Shown here one piece after another: positions 33,402 through 43,934 of a stretch of 64,000 nucleotides of DNA (its first letter is position 1; every line of letters begins with the position of its first letter). The DNA comes from Mastigamoeba balamuthi (taxonomy: Eukaryota; Evosea; Mastigamoebida; Mastigamoebidae). A program made the position numbers and the translations under genes. Under the pieces are notes generated by a model. That model was not told the DNA's origin and did no database searches. It worked only from the letters and a program-made list of their open reading frames with translations. The stretch covers positions 378,787-442,786 of the forward strand of contig CACRSC010000024.1 of NCBI GenBank assembly GCA_902651635.1. Reading direction: 5' to 3'.

Positions 33402-33962
33402 CCGGCAGAGAGCAAGGAAGGATGAATGAATGGGCGCCAAAAACAAACCACGCAAGAGCGAAAAATAACACCGCCGCCAAAACAGGACGAGGTGGAGGAG
33501 AGGCTCCTCGCCTGGCTCGAGAAGCCCGCCGACACGGGCGCCAAGGCGGCCGCAGCGCCCTCGCACAAGCGGGCGGCGGCCAAGGCCTCGGCGGCGAGCC
33601 CCGAGCCGAGGAAGAAGAAGGCCAAGGCGGGCAAGAAGGACAAGGCCAAGCCTGCCGCAGCCAAGAAGGGCAGCAGCAGCAGCAGCAAGAAGGGGGCGGC
33701 CACCAGCAGCAAGAAGAGCGGCAGCAGCAGCAAGAAGGGGGCCAAGGGGGAGCCCAAGCGCCCCCTGACGGCGTACATGTACTTTGTGCAGGAGAACCGC
33801 GAGGAGATGGCCAAGAAGCACCCCAAGGAGAAGGTGACGGAGATCGCCAAGCGCCTGGGCGAGAGCTGGCGCAAGCTCAAGGAGAAGGAGAAGGCCCCCT
33901 TCGAGGAGAGGGCCAAGAAGGACAAGGCCCGCTACGAGAAGGAGAAGGCCAAGGCCAACTGA
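32699..33962 (+). CDS. DEK-type SAP-box protein fused to an HMG box
   Basis: Exons: first from 32699, then one ending 33009, 33082-33323 and 33486-33962. The DEK region reads GKGKKLSDLSY, then DDVALQTLHRLAYG, LLKKQLREFSGVVY, ARTLNVLRDLCSLVGL and DEVEERLLAWLEKP, the pseudo-SAP/SAP box of DEK. After a long Lys/Ser/Ala linker comes a complete HMG box: PKRPLTAYMYFVQENREEMA, TEIAKRLGESWRKL, PFEERAKKDKARYEKE. Family knowledge: DEK and HMGB both bind and bend or supercoil chromatin DNA, so a nuclear architectural protein is expected. Metazoan DEK ends in a different helical domain. The first junction is unclear: no GT-AG pair joins the natural N-terminal frame (ending near TREITSL, about 32800) to the next (TPPRKLGKKM, from 32853) in phase; a donor at 32768 or a base error would solve it. 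Confidence 0.85.
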
Positions 33963-34836
33963 GCCCTCCTCCTCCCCTGAGACCCCTCCCTCTTCCTCAT
34001 CCTTCCTCCTTCCATCCCCATACCCCTCAATCATTCCTCCCTGCCTCGGGACTCTGCCACTGCGCTCCTTGCCCACCCGAGGAGCTGCCACGGCCACACC
34101 GCTCCCCCCTCCCCTCCCTCTCCCGTGTACACGCACACGCCACACAGCACCAAGCTACGCCAATAGACCGCCCAGCAGGGAGCCCCGACTGCTCTGCTCC
34201 TCCTCACCCGCCTCCGCCATCCGCCATCCAGCCGGGGCGATTTCGCGCAGTAGATTTTTCACGCAGGGCACCCTGCCCTACCCCTGCTGACGTGTTAAGG
34301 CGCACTTTTTGGCCTCGGCGACGGGGCTCGGGTTTGGCGCCATTTTCGAGGCGGCAGGGGAGGGGGCGCCCAGAGAGGAAGAGAGCACGGCCGTTAATTA
34401 TTTTTTAAAAAAGGGGGCGGATTTCACAAAGGCAAGGCGGGGGCGGGGCAGAGTGCTCTGAGAAATCGACAAATAAAAAAAGAGGTGCACAGCAGTGCCG
34501 AGGTGCAGCGCGCCTACACTGTTCGTCCACGCAGGCCCGGGGCTAAGGTTCACACACGCAAGCTCCGGAAACCCCCTGCTTTCCATACCCCCGGCCCCGT
34601 GCCCGCCCCCCGCCAGCGCAGCCCCCGCCAGCGCTCCAGCGCAGCAGCGCAGCAGGCAGAGCCCCCCCCGCAGGCACGCAGCACACAGCACCCACCACAG
34701 GCAGGGCGCACAGCACAGCACAGACACGCAGGGGGCGGGGGCTGCGCTGCTGCGCCCCCTGTCCACGGTTATCAAGTGCCCGCCCTCAATTGATTGCGCC
34801 GCGCAGGCTCTGCTCCCCACCGCCAGCACCAGCACC
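33963..34836. other. Intergenic spacer, 874 bp
   Basis: C-rich 3' flank of the HMG gene, then an AT-rich pocket with TTAATTATTTTTTAAAAAAG (34394-34413) and AATAAAAAAAG (34471-34481), then a C-rich leader for the next gene. Possible promoter near 34394-34480; no gene seen. Confidence 0.4.
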
Positions 34837-35125
34837 ATGGACCTCATGCTCGGCGACGCCAAGGGCGCCGCTGCCGCTGCCGCCGCCGCTGCCGCCGCTC
34901 GCGTCCTCCCCTCCTTCGACGACGTGCGCCCCCCGGCCCCCCCGGCCACCCCGCACCCCTCTCTGTGGCAGCCCTCTGACCGCTGCCCTGCGCTGCCCCG
35001 CCTGCCTGCCCTGCCCTGCAGGACCCCATGGGCCGCCTGACGTCATTCTCCTCCATGGCCATGGGCTCCCGGGGCCTCACGCCCCCGCCCCCTCCCAGCG
35101 CACCCGGCAGCCAGTCCCAGGCCCC

Positions 35126-35163
<38 letters not shown>

Positions 35164-36857
35164 GGGGCGCCCAGGCCCAGCAGCAGCAGGGCCAGCAGGG
35201 CCAGCAGGCGCAGCAGCAGGCACAGCAGTCGCAGCAGCAGCAGCAGGCGCCCTCTCCCTGGTGGGCCATCTCGTCGCCCCCCACGAGCGCGCGCTTCACG
35301 CTGGGGCAGCCCCCGGCGCTGCAGCTGCCCTCGCCCCCGCTGCAGCCCCTCGACCCCCCGTCGCCCCCCATGGCGGGGTCCGCGGCCACGGCGGTCGCCA
35401 GCCAGCAGCTCCAGATGCAGCTGCAGATGGTCCAGCAGGCCCAGCAGCAGGCCGCCCAGCAGCAGCAGCAGCAGGCCCAGCAGCAGCAGGCCGTCCAGGC
35501 CCAGCAGCTCGCTCAGCTCGCCCAGGCGCAGCTCGCTCAGGCCGCGGCTGCAGCGGCGGCGGCAGCAGCAGCAGCGCCCCAGCAGCAGGGGCAGGGGCAG
35601 CAGCAGGGCCGCGCAGGGGGCGCTGAGAACGTCGAGCCCCAGCTGACGCTCAGCACCTACAAGATCTACAAGTTCCGGCCCTTCAAGGCACGCCCCAGCA
35701 CCCGCCCTGGGGCCCAGTGGGAGTGGGGGGCGCGGCACTGACAGAGCGCGCGCTGCAGCTGACGCTGACGATCAGCTCCGAGTGGCGCAAGCGCATGCGG
35801 CTGACAGAGGACGCGGTGGTCAAGGCCTGCCTCAACGCCAAGTGCTGCCGCGAGGGCAGCCCCGACGACGGTGCGCAGCAGCGGACACAGGGCACAGCGG
35901 GCACAGCGGACTGACGGCCACCACCACCACCTCACTCTCCCCCCTGCCCCCGCAGAGCTGCGATGCTGCGCCATCTGCTGCCAGACCAAGCGCATCATCG
36001 AGGTGGCCTTCAGCGGGGCCGAGTTCAAGGGCCCCGAGCTCTGGCCCGACGGCACCGAGCGCTACTGCTTTGACCAGTGCCGCACCAACTGCTCGTCGTC
36101 GCGCGACCACCACCGGGGCAGGCTCATGCTCAAGATCGACAAGCTCCCCGGCTGGGACGCCGTCTGCTCCGCCCCCTTTGTCCTCCAGGCCCGCGAGAAG
36201 CAGCGCCTCGGCAAGTCCCGCGCAGACTCGGCCTCGCAGGACCCCCAGCCCCCCCAGTCCCAGGCCATCCCCGCCCAGCCCCAGCAGCCCCCGCAGCAGC
36301 AGCAGCAGCAGCCCATGGCCTTCATGGCGGCCGCGGCCGCGGTGGCGGCGGCAGCGGCAGCGCAGGGGCAGATGGCCTCGCCGCCCTCGATGGACAGCGC
36401 CAACCTCTCGCCCGAGAGGACCGACGCGTCGTCGGCAGACGGGGCAGCCGCAGCCGCAGCCGCAGCGGTGGCAGTGCAGCAGCTGCTGGGCCAGGGGCAG
36501 CAGCAGGTGCAGCAGCAGCAGCAGCAGGCGCAGCAGCAGCAGAAGACGGTGGTGGTGGAGGGCAAGTGCGTGGTGCGCGTGTACTACACGACCAAGGGCC
36601 CCGAGGTCATCGAGAACATCGTCAGGCACTTCCAGACGCTGCTCGAGACGCTGCCGGGCTTCAGCAGCTACAGCTTCCGCGTCGTGCAGGGCACCGTCAT
36701 GACGTTCAGCTGGTTCGACACGCCCGAGCACGCGGCGCAGTCGACGGAGCTCGCGCAGCGCTACGTCAGCAACGAGCCCGGCCTCGAGAACCTCTGGCAC
36801 TGCAACCTCCGCGACGCTGGCATCCTCGTGCCCGCCGCCATCGTCCACAGCTGGTAG
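34837..36857 (+). CDS. CudA/STAT-like candidate transcription factor (588 aa)
   Basis: Exons 34837-34923, 35022-35687, 35759-35870 and 35956-36857 close to 588 aa. A Gln/Ala-rich region (residues 30-235) leads into a compact core: LSTYKIYKFRPFK, LTLTISSEWRKRMRLTEDAV, paired-Cys segments KCCREG and CCAICCQTKRIIEV, FKGPELWPDGTERYCFDQCR, TNCSSSRDHHRGRLMLKI. This layout and the RDHH-GRL stretch recall the CudA DNA-binding region of social and parasitic amoebae, related to STAT; that recall is from memory and unverified. After another Gln/Ala stretch, residues 490-588 form a separate alpha/beta domain (CVVRVYYTTKGPEVIENIV... FSWFDTPEHA) like dimeric ABM folds. No membrane segment. Intron 2 is GC-AG (35688-35758). 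Nuclear role inferred. Confidence 0.5.
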
Positions 36858-37229
36858 CCGCCTGGCCCTTGGCTGCTAGCCTCGCACCTGCACCACTCCT
36901 CCCCCACCCTCTCCTCTCCTCCTCCTCCCCTCCCACACGTGAGCCACACACCCTTCCTCCTGTACAAGGTCTACTTTAAACAGTCGGTCGCACACACGCG
37001 CTGGCTTATGTGTGCTGGAAAAGCAAGCAACCCCGAGTCACACAATCCAGTACTGGACCTCGCGCTTTCGGCGAAGGTCCACCAACCGCAATTCTGGATC
37101 CGTGGTGCCCGAAATCTGCACAGCGACGTCAGCGGAGAGGAATATCTCAACCGAGCCGTTGTGCGCCCGTGTTTATTTCACAAAGCCAACCAGCAGCCTC
37201 AGACAGCACAGCTCACGCCCGCAGCAGCC
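36858..37229. other. Intergenic spacer with promoter element
   Basis: The spacer holds the 3' flank of the preceding gene, then GAGGAATATCTCAACC (37137-37152) about 80-90 bases before the next ATG, matching the recurrent ATATC word. Confidence 0.4.
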
Positions 37230-37979
37230 ATGACTTCCATCTGCCCGTGGTGCGCCCCCCCCACGCTCCCGCTGTGCTCTCCCAGCTCGTGGCGCCAGCC
37301 CTCACGTGCTGTGGCGCCCGCAGGTGCAACCAGAAGGTGTACTTTGCCGAGCGTCAGGTCGCCGAGGGTCCGTCCTCTCCGTCCCTCTCCCCTCTCCCCT
37401 CTCTCTCTCGCCAGCGCCCTCACGCTCGCGCTCACGCCCACGCAGGCAAGGACTACCACGGCGCCTGCCTGCAGAAGAAGAAGGCGCAGGACAAGCCCAA
37501 GCTGCTGGGGTGCGCTGCCGCTGCCGCTGCCTGCCCTCCTTGAAACGCGAAAAAATGCAACTCGCTAACGTATCGCCGTCCTGCTCCTTTCTCAGGGTGT
37601 ACCCCGGTGAGGACCCCTCCCGCGTCGCCGGCCAGATGAGGGCTCCGGGTGCGCCACGCTACAGCCACTCCCCACTCCCCACAACCCCACAAACGCAGAC
37701 ACTCGCTATGCTCCCTCTGTGCATTTTCCACGCCGACGGAGGAGCCTTTTTCCCGTTGCGCTCCTCCCCCTGGGGGCTCCTCCTGAATTCGAACTCGGAC
37801 TCTGGCTCCATGTCGCACACGCTCCGCACTTCAGTCTCACTAACGAGGGTCCTGCAGGCGGCATCGACATTCAGCCTCCCAAGCCAGCTGCGCAGAAGGG
37901 AACCTGTCCGCAGTGCGAGAAGCCCAACCCTCCTACTGCCAAGTTCTGTGCCGAGTGTGGCGGACAACTCGTCCAGTGA
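37230..37979 (+). CDS. Small LIM-half plus zinc-ribbon protein (100 aa)
   Basis: Five short exons (37230-37249, 37324-37367, 37446-37509, 37596-37648, 37858-37979) close exactly to 100 aa, supporting a genuine gene in a stretch without a long open frame. Residues 1-40: CPWCNQKVYFAERQ and KDYHGACL, the first zinc-binding half of a LIM domain (CxxC...H..C) including the usual VYxAE. The second LIM finger is absent; instead comes a Lys-rich segment with VYPGEDPSRVAGQ and, at the C-terminus, CPQCEKPNPPTAKFCAECGG, a zinc-ribbon motif with CxxC pairs. Neither region has catalytic residues, so a small metal-bound adaptor is inferred. A 20-nt coding first exon is notable. Confidence 0.75.
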
Positions 37980-40900
37980 GTGGCTGCTGCTTAAACCCAG
38001 ACCACCAATGGGGAGCACACTTGTGTTGTCATGCAGCCTTAAAAACAATGGAAGGACATTTCCCCGTGACTAAGTTCTCTGTACACGACTCTGATATTTC
38101 TCATGAAATCAACCAGAAAAATCGAAATTCAAATTCAAACTCATGATTTACAGAAAGGAAACACAACTGAATTTGGTCTTCAGGGGCTCAGAGTGACTGT
38201 TTGGCCAGAGGACGACCTTTCTGATACCAGGGAATGTAATACTGCACCACTTATGTTGTGATCACTCCCAGGCCTGGGATTTACTTAAGTCCTTGGGGAT
38301 TATGAAGCTTAATCTCAAGTGCTGTGACATTTTTGGGCAGTGCCATGTGCAGGAAAACTGATCTCCTGAGGGGCTATCTCTCTGTCTGAGGACGAGATTT
38401 GGAACAATGTCTATTTAGGTAACGCAAAAGCCAATTCCATTTTGCAACAATCATGGAATCGCTAAGATGAGAAAGTCGGAATGCTTGGTAAAAAGGGCCT
38501 TTTAGGAAGGCAGGACTGTGTTTAGGCTAAAGCAATTAAGTTCATTGCAGCTATTTATCTGAAGATCAGTCCATACCCAGGAAACAACTTAGTAGTAATC
38601 CTCTCCCGATTTTCTGGAACTGTATGAAGGGAACACCTCTGTCTTAGAGGCATTTTTACTATTATAATTTGATAGAAAAATTAATAAGAGAATAGAAAAT
38701 TCCCGTTCCAAAAGTATAGAAACTTTTAAGAGTACTAAATTGATATAGAAAAAAGACTCCAATCGTTGTTAATTGTGTACAGGAATTTCTTGCACTGAGG
38801 CTGGGCTCTAAGCCTGCATTTCACTGAGACTGTGATATTGCATTGCAACAGTAAGATCTTCTGCAAGCAGAATATTGCAGACCATATTGCTTAATCACTG
38901 GTTGTAGTACCACTTTGGCTTTACTTATGCCACTTGCAATTAGCCAGATCCTGCAAGTTGAAGCTTAAACAATACAGAGCAGTCTGTTCTTCCTTGCCCT
39001 CTTAGGAACTGCTGGAATGTCCAACATGAATGAAGATCTTAAGAAGGTCAATCTCAGTTGAATGAGCACATATCACCTTAATACAATACAGTTGATTGCC
39101 CATTCTATAGTGTTTCTGCTGAAGGTCATAAAAGTAGTTGGTATCACACTATACTTCTTGTGAATTTTGCCAAGAACTGTAACAGTCTTGTCCTTCATCT
39201 CTGAGTAGTAAACAACCAGATCATTTGTGTTTTCCTGTTCAATTGATTGTATGAGCTAATGAAAAAAATCAGTACAAAGATCTAAAGTCTTAGCAATGAC
39301 ATGCCATTACTCAGCAGCTAAGTTATGGGCCAGTGATTATAAAATCTTAGTAATACTTATTTCCCCCTTCAGTTTATCTTTTCATGTATACAGACCACTG
39401 TGGACGATCCTGATAGATTGCCAGACTGCATGACAGTATAGCTGAGCTCAGGGCCTCTCATGTTAAGCATAAAAGAGCAGTAACAGTGCTCACTTGTAAG
39501 AACCGAGAAGAGTGAGACAAGTATGACCTGATTTTTTAACAGATAAGAAGACTGAACACTCAGATGGTGCTCAGACAAATCAAGAAACTGAAGAACAGTC
39601 TTCACGAAATGGGGTACAGACAGTGGTCTTTATAGTACTATTGTTTAATATTAATAACAGAATAGATGCAGTAATGAAGTTTAAGCACTGAATAGAGCTA
39701 TACACTTACTGCACCTACCCTCATGTATATAAAAGGACTTAATAACAAGTTTTATCCTCAGAAACAAACTGGATGAAGACAGATCTCAGTGAAACACTGA
39801 AGAGCTTCATTCTTAATGAATTAGTATTTACATGAATGAGAAATTGAAAAAATAATAAGGAAGTAGCCCAGTTATTCATCAGATACGAGAGAAGCCAAAT
39901 CAAAATGGGCAGAGAATACTGAGGTATAGCAACAAATGAGTGTGTTAATGACTTTTCTGCTAAATTCCGATGAATATTTATTTTTCCTTGAGGCTTATAC
40001 CCCTCTCTGTGTTGTACAAAGAAAGAAGAGCATCATCATGTTTCTGATATCATAGAGTAACCTCTTCTAAATAAATAACTGGTATTAAGTCATCGAAGTG
40101 CCCAGTTCTACTAGCTGATTCATATTATTCAGAACATGAAGAAGAGAAATTCTTAATGAGTTCATTCTTTCATATCTGATTAATAAACATTTGATCATCA
40201 CTGTGACTTTTGCACATGAAGTACTAAATCTTTAGCAGTGTGTTAAAGTGCTTTCACGATTTAATCACTAATTTGTGCTATATTTAGTGCTATATGCGAT
40301 CTAAATTCAGTATTATAGATATTTTTACCTAGTGCTATACATGGCTTGTAGTACTACTAGTACAAATATTTGCACTAGTAGCAATTTAGTTCTAAATTAG
40401 CTATGAAATTCCATCACATGCATCACATGTAGTACTACTTTGCAATTGAAGTGAAGAATTTGTCACATTTAGTGCTAATTGTGATAAAGTTGTACTGTAT
40501 TTCATTCTTCTTCTTTGTTTACTCAAAGTCAACTCTGTTAAACCATAAACCATGATATCCTGGATTTCAAAGATATCTTCACTGTAATATTGTGATATCA
40601 CATCTGAGGTAAGTACTCACACTCTTCTTTCCCTGCATTTAACAGTTTCATAATTAATGTGAAAGATGTGCTATTAATGCTAAACTGTTAGAAACCTCAC
40701 GGCTCTCATTTTCACAGGAATGAAGATGAAATAAGCAGAGCCTGGCACCACGCCTGGTTCTGAGGAAACATGTACATAAACTGAGCATGAGAACACATCT
40801 TCTCTCACTCCATGCCAATACATCTCACCTCACACCTGTGTATAGAACAAATAAAGTGAATCTATAAGAAAATATATTTTCGTTAAAGGGAATCTGTAAT

Positions 40901-42198
40901 TGAATTAAACAATATCGTTGTTATAGTTAATCATATAATTAAAAATAATCCCTAAATTGGGACAATTTCTAAAATGATTATATAGTACATTAAGTGTATT
41001 ATTCACATAATGTGCATTATATGTACCATTAACAGATAATGAATACTGTCGGTTCAGAAAATAAATGAAGTTCTTGAGCATGTTCTTAATGCCTCTTTAT
41101 TCAGAATTCGAAAGTGAGAAAATAAGACATTCTCACATCTTCTTAAATGCAATAGTAACTGTCTTCATCAGGTACTAGCCAGTGAAACTGAAATGATACT
41201 GTATCTTAGAAAATAACTGCCTTGAGTAGCCAAGTACTGCAACGAGACTGAATGTTCTTTAAGATAGAAGGCAGCATCCAGTATGCACAGACTGCTTCAT
41301 ATTACAATATGCTCAGATTTGTACATGAGACTTATCTGGATGCTATAACTAAGGAAGATTTAATGCACAGCTTTTCCTGTTACCAGTGTTTAAGAACACC
41401 TATCAGATACCCTCTTTCACTTAATCAGGCATGCATATTTCAGTGCCTCATTGTCAAGACTCAAACATTCTTTAAAACCCTTTCTTTTATAAAAACATGC
41501 AGATTTGCCTATAATATGTGGGAAATGTGGAATTCAGAGTGAAAAACGATTTCTTAAGTTATCTGTAAGCAGTACATTATCAGCTAGCACTTTATACCAA
41601 TCAGCTAATACTAACTGTACACAAAATACAGTTGATTAATTCTGTGAAACCTTTATACAAATGCTCTCTTGAACTTACATTCTGATGGACATGCTCTTTA
41701 TAGTAATTGTAACGATTTACTGATTTGACAGCATTTCTGTTCATTGAATACTATTAATAATGCAATATGTCATCATAAACACTGATGTGAATTGTACTCT
41801 TATAGTCAGAAAAGCCATTCCTTTATGGAAATATCCTGAACATAGATCAATGATAACTACATATAGCACATCTCACTTAGGGAAGTTAATGAAGAATTCC
41901 AAGATAGGCAAACTGTCATTCATTGCTCATTCTCAACACTCGAAAATGATTTCATTTCATGGCAGATCATAAGGAAGAAAATTCTTCCTTATGAACTCAT
42001 GCAATCCTGTTAATGAAGAAAGAAGTAAATATTCTGACAAATTGTTATTTCTTCTGATACTGTCTATCTTATCTGTTGGCCCAAGAAGAGGGAACCTCTT
42101 TCAAAAATCAGTGAAAAGAGATCTCTTCCTGCCCAGAGCCCTTGCCTTACTGGGCCCATTTCTTCTGAGTTGACTTTTTCCCTCTTACCTGTGGTTTT
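37980..42198. other. Large AT-rich gene-poor island
   Basis: After the small zinc gene the sequence is AT-rich and CpG-poor for over 4 kb. No frame on either strand has the GC-rich codon use of local genes, and short open frames have no recognisable domains. A palindromic patch, GTAGTACTACTAGTAC, lies near 40350-40365. I see no RNA gene, origin or intact element. Confidence 0.5.
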
Positions 42199-42270
42199 AA
42201 TAAAACCTTTTAATGCAAGAATCTCCATACTTCAATAAAACCTTTCAATACAAGAATCTCCATACTTTTT
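42199..42270. repeat. Tandem duplication of a 36-bp unit
   Basis: Two adjacent copies of AATAAAACCTTTYAATRCAA followed by GAATCTCCATACT, differing at two positions. Local slippage in AT-rich DNA. Confidence 0.8.
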
Positions 42271-42409
42271 AACACAAAAGAATGTAGCACAAAGCTGCTT
42301 CCAAACCCCAGCAGAAAGTCAAGAGATGCAAGAGCATGAACGAGCTGGTTGTGAAGAAGTGCAAGATTACCCACGTGGTCTGAAATAAGCAGCAGCGTGA
42401 AGCAGAGGG

Positions 42410-43815
42410 CTGAAGGGATGTGAGTGGCATGGCCCTCACGTTTGAGGATGCAAACCACAGCCCAGGGGTAATGCTCTGCCAGGTTCAGCACACAGTGATC
42501 CTTGCCTTAATCTTCCTTCCCCTCATGACAGCTGACGTGATGAAGGCCATCCACAAGACCATGCCCATCCAGGTGCACCTCATGCCCAGTCCTGCCTTCT
42601 TCACACATCTATTTTAGAGTGGACCTCGCATGTGCACCCCCAAGATGATGCTCTCCTGGGCATTTCGGATCTACATCCAAGCACACTTCGTTTGCCAGCC
42701 AAGGGGCTCTGGCACGGGCCAGGCACAGAAGGCATTCAAGCAGGCCCGAGAATTGTTTTTCGAGAAATTCCCACAGTCTCTGTCCCAGTATGTGCTCTCT
42801 CCTATGTTCAGCACTCAAGTCTACAAGACTGTAATCGTATCAGCACTTCTCATGGTACCTGAACCACTGTTATATTCGCCCTGAGATCTCTTCTGGCATT
42901 CTGTCTGCTGTGTGTGCCCCCTCCCAGTTCTTACTGTCCATCTCACAGACCCTGGCAGACTGAGCCACTTGGTCATTGTTGAAGGGACAATCATTCTGGA
43001 CGAAAAGTTGAAGAAATGGAAAGGGGTAAGTGTTTGTGAATGAAAAGTGCTCTTGAAACCAGATCAGGTGGAACAGTGGACTTCTCTGGTCTATCTTCAC
43101 CACCTTGCTTCTCTTACACTGTTGTCCCAGACTGTAGTCCGTCTTCAGAACACAAACTGGCCGTTTTGCATCCAGATTTACCCATTTCTGTCTGGAGAAC
43201 ACTCTCTCGAATCAGTTTGGTCTTGTGCTCCTGTTGTTTCTCATGACTCAGGGCAGGCATCATTGGATGACGTTATGGGCTCTGCTGTGGTTAAGACACT
43301 GGCCCTGTCCAAGGAGCAGAGGCCATTCTTCTGTGCTGATTGCTATTACTACTCAGCTGCAGTTGGTGATTGTCTTGATGAATGGAACATTCCGTTTCAC
43401 TGTTCTGTGCACAAGGACCGCCTGGGATCCAAATAAGGAGATTGAAAAGAAGTGGCTATGGTCATCTCAGCTCAAGCCAGTGTCTGGAAAGGCTTCGGTA
43501 TGTATGACTGAGTCATGCTCTTCCTCTTTCCTTTCCCTCACACTTCACCCTTCCTCTCCCTCTTGGAAACAGGTAATCGCTCCAGGATGGCTAGAGTACA
43601 AGGTCATATTCACAGCTGTCAATGACATGAATGAGTTCCTGTCTGAAAAGTATTGGCCATTCCGTCAAGCAGACAGCAACCTCTTGTTTGATGATGAGTT
43701 TTTCACAGTCCTGCTCTACAACATCTTTGTGATTGCTTAAGAACAGCAGAACAAGGCTCTCAAGTGGATGACAACCCTTGAGACTCTCGCTTTCGAGCTG
43801 TGGAAGGAGTTCCTG
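42410..43815 (+). pseudogene. Decayed piggyBac-like (DDE_Tnp_1_7) transposase
   Basis: Broken + strand frames in order resemble a piggyBac-type transposase. VIVEGTIILDEKLKKWKG (about 42970-43025) recalls the IDE..I.FKGR element. AVVKTLALSKEQRPFFCADC with YYYSAAVGDCLDEW (about 43285-43385) recalls the region around the third catalytic Asp (DN.Y.S..L...L) followed by a basic G-containing stretch. VNDMNEFLSEKYWPFRQAD (about 43615-43670) recalls the C-terminal partner helix region. Stops and frame changes separate the parts, and the TTAA sites were not resolved, so the element is dead. The call rests on pattern memory over degenerate sequence. Confidence 0.4.
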
Positions 43816-43934
43816 GAAGCATAGCAAAGAGATATGGTTGGGGATTTGTTGTAAAAGTCTGAGATTCATGTATTGAAAGGTTGAATTGAAACCACTGGTA
43901 AGTCCCATCCCTCATTTATCACTGAGTATTTTTA

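Noticed and set aside
40340-40400. Palindromic TAGTACTACTAGTAC patch as a possible transposon end or origin
   Set aside because: Isolated in AT-rich DNA, with no partner repeat or coding element nearby.
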